Assembly (NCBI GenBank): GCA_964472165.1
Contig: CAYYJE010000139.1
Coordinates: forward strand, 1 to 7,020
Direction: 5' to 3'
DNA: 7,020 bases
Source of the DNA: UBA1413 sp964472165
GTDB taxonomy: Bacteria > Bacteroidota > Bacteroidia > Bacteroidales > Prolixibacteraceae
Part shown: one piece after another, positions 6,748 to 7,020 of the stretch
Layout of the letters: every line of letters begins with the position of its first letter
Position numbering within the stretch: position 1 is the first letter of the stretch
Made by a program: the position numbers and the translations under genes
The notes under the pieces: model-generated
Seen by the model: the letters and a program-made list of their open reading frames with translations, nothing else
Told to the model about the DNA's origin: nothing
The model's database searches: none

Positions 6748-6993
6748 TCAGCCAATCCGTTTTCCGGCCATGGGGCCCGGCTTCAGGGAGTGAATTTCGT
6801 CGATGTGGACCAGGATGACAGCTTTGGGTTTGGGCATCCCGTTTTTCACCGAGAGCTCTGCAGCCTTTTCATAAACAGGGCCATCGGTGAGCACTTCCGG
6901 AGTGCCGATGAAGCGGAAGCCATCCACGATTTCCCGGTTGACCACCCCCACGGCGATCTTTGACCCCGCCAGAATGTTCTGCCAGGTGGTTCC
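6748..6993 (-). repeat. Direct repeat, right copy (left copy 2692-2937)
   Basis: The two copies have the same orientation and are offset by exactly 4056 bases, with no insertion or deletion over 246 bp and about 88% identity by hand count. Similarity fades within a few bases of both ends: at the left only CCGGG (2684-2688 / 6740-6744) is shared, and at the right nothing is shared beyond TGGTTCC. The repeats bracket the 762-codon gene and the WbsX-like gene. Confidence 0.8.
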
Positions 6994-7020
6994 CCCCACC
7001 CCTTCGTTGAAAATCAGGGT
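6748..7020 (-). CDS. Pyridoxamine-5'-phosphate-oxidase-like split-barrel flavoprotein, C-terminal part
   Basis: The 5' part lies beyond the right edge; 90 codons and the stop are visible. The order of conserved pieces (NILAGSKIAVGVV, then GFRFIGTPEVLTDGPVYEKA, then PKAVILVHIDEIHSLKPGPMAGKRIG) is that of small FMN-binding split-barrel proteins of the putative PNPOx group. Members bind flavin or F420-like cofactors as dimers and are usually about 125-140 residues long; the substrate here is unknown. The frame continues unbroken to position 7020, so the GTG at 6999 is only an internal codon. It is the likely intact paralog of the fragment at 2692-2937. Whether the N-terminal half exists cannot be seen here. 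Confidence 0.8.
   Translation of the reverse strand, partial: TLIFNEGVGGTTWQNILAGSKIAVGVVNREIVDGFRFIGTPEVLTDGPVYEKAAELSVKNGMPKPKAVILVHIDEIHSLKPGPMAGKRIG

Overview
The window looks like a piece of a Bacteroidota chromosome. It carries two good matches to the Bacteroidota promoter -7 consensus (TAnnTTTG), shows no clear Shine-Dalgarno sequences, and holds gene families common in that phylum: an Rrf2 regulator beside a one-subunit nitric oxide reductase, and a secreted WbsX/GH99-like protein. The genus cannot be read from the sequence.

Left part (1-2291): an NO-response module. A quinol-type nitric oxide reductase runs leftward out of the window, and an Rrf2-family regulator with three spaced cysteines is divergent from it. 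The roughly 200-bp gap holds a promoter for each gene and an imperfect 17-bp palindrome that covers the -33 position of the reductase promoter. This fits an Fe-S-sensing repressor controlling NO detoxification and its own locus.

Middle (2292-2967): a patch of debris and repeats. It holds a 117-bp element bounded by perfect 14-bp inverted repeats with a Fur-box-like dyad inside, a short cysteine-rich reading frame that looks like the 3' end of a larger gene, and a headless 3' fragment of a pyridoxamine-phosphate-oxidase-like (split-barrel flavoprotein) gene.

Right part (2968-7020), all on the minus strand. In transcription order it has the 3' part of a second split-barrel gene (entering from the right edge), a secreted WbsX/GH99-like protein, a 208-bp leader with a long imperfect stem-loop, and a 762-residue protein of unknown function with a proline-rich hinge. 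The two split-barrel segments are gapless direct repeats about 88% identical over 246 bp and exactly 4056 bp apart, and they bracket the two-gene segment. This suggests an old duplication or insertion that destroyed one copy.

No tRNA, rRNA, CRISPR array, transposase or integrase was seen.
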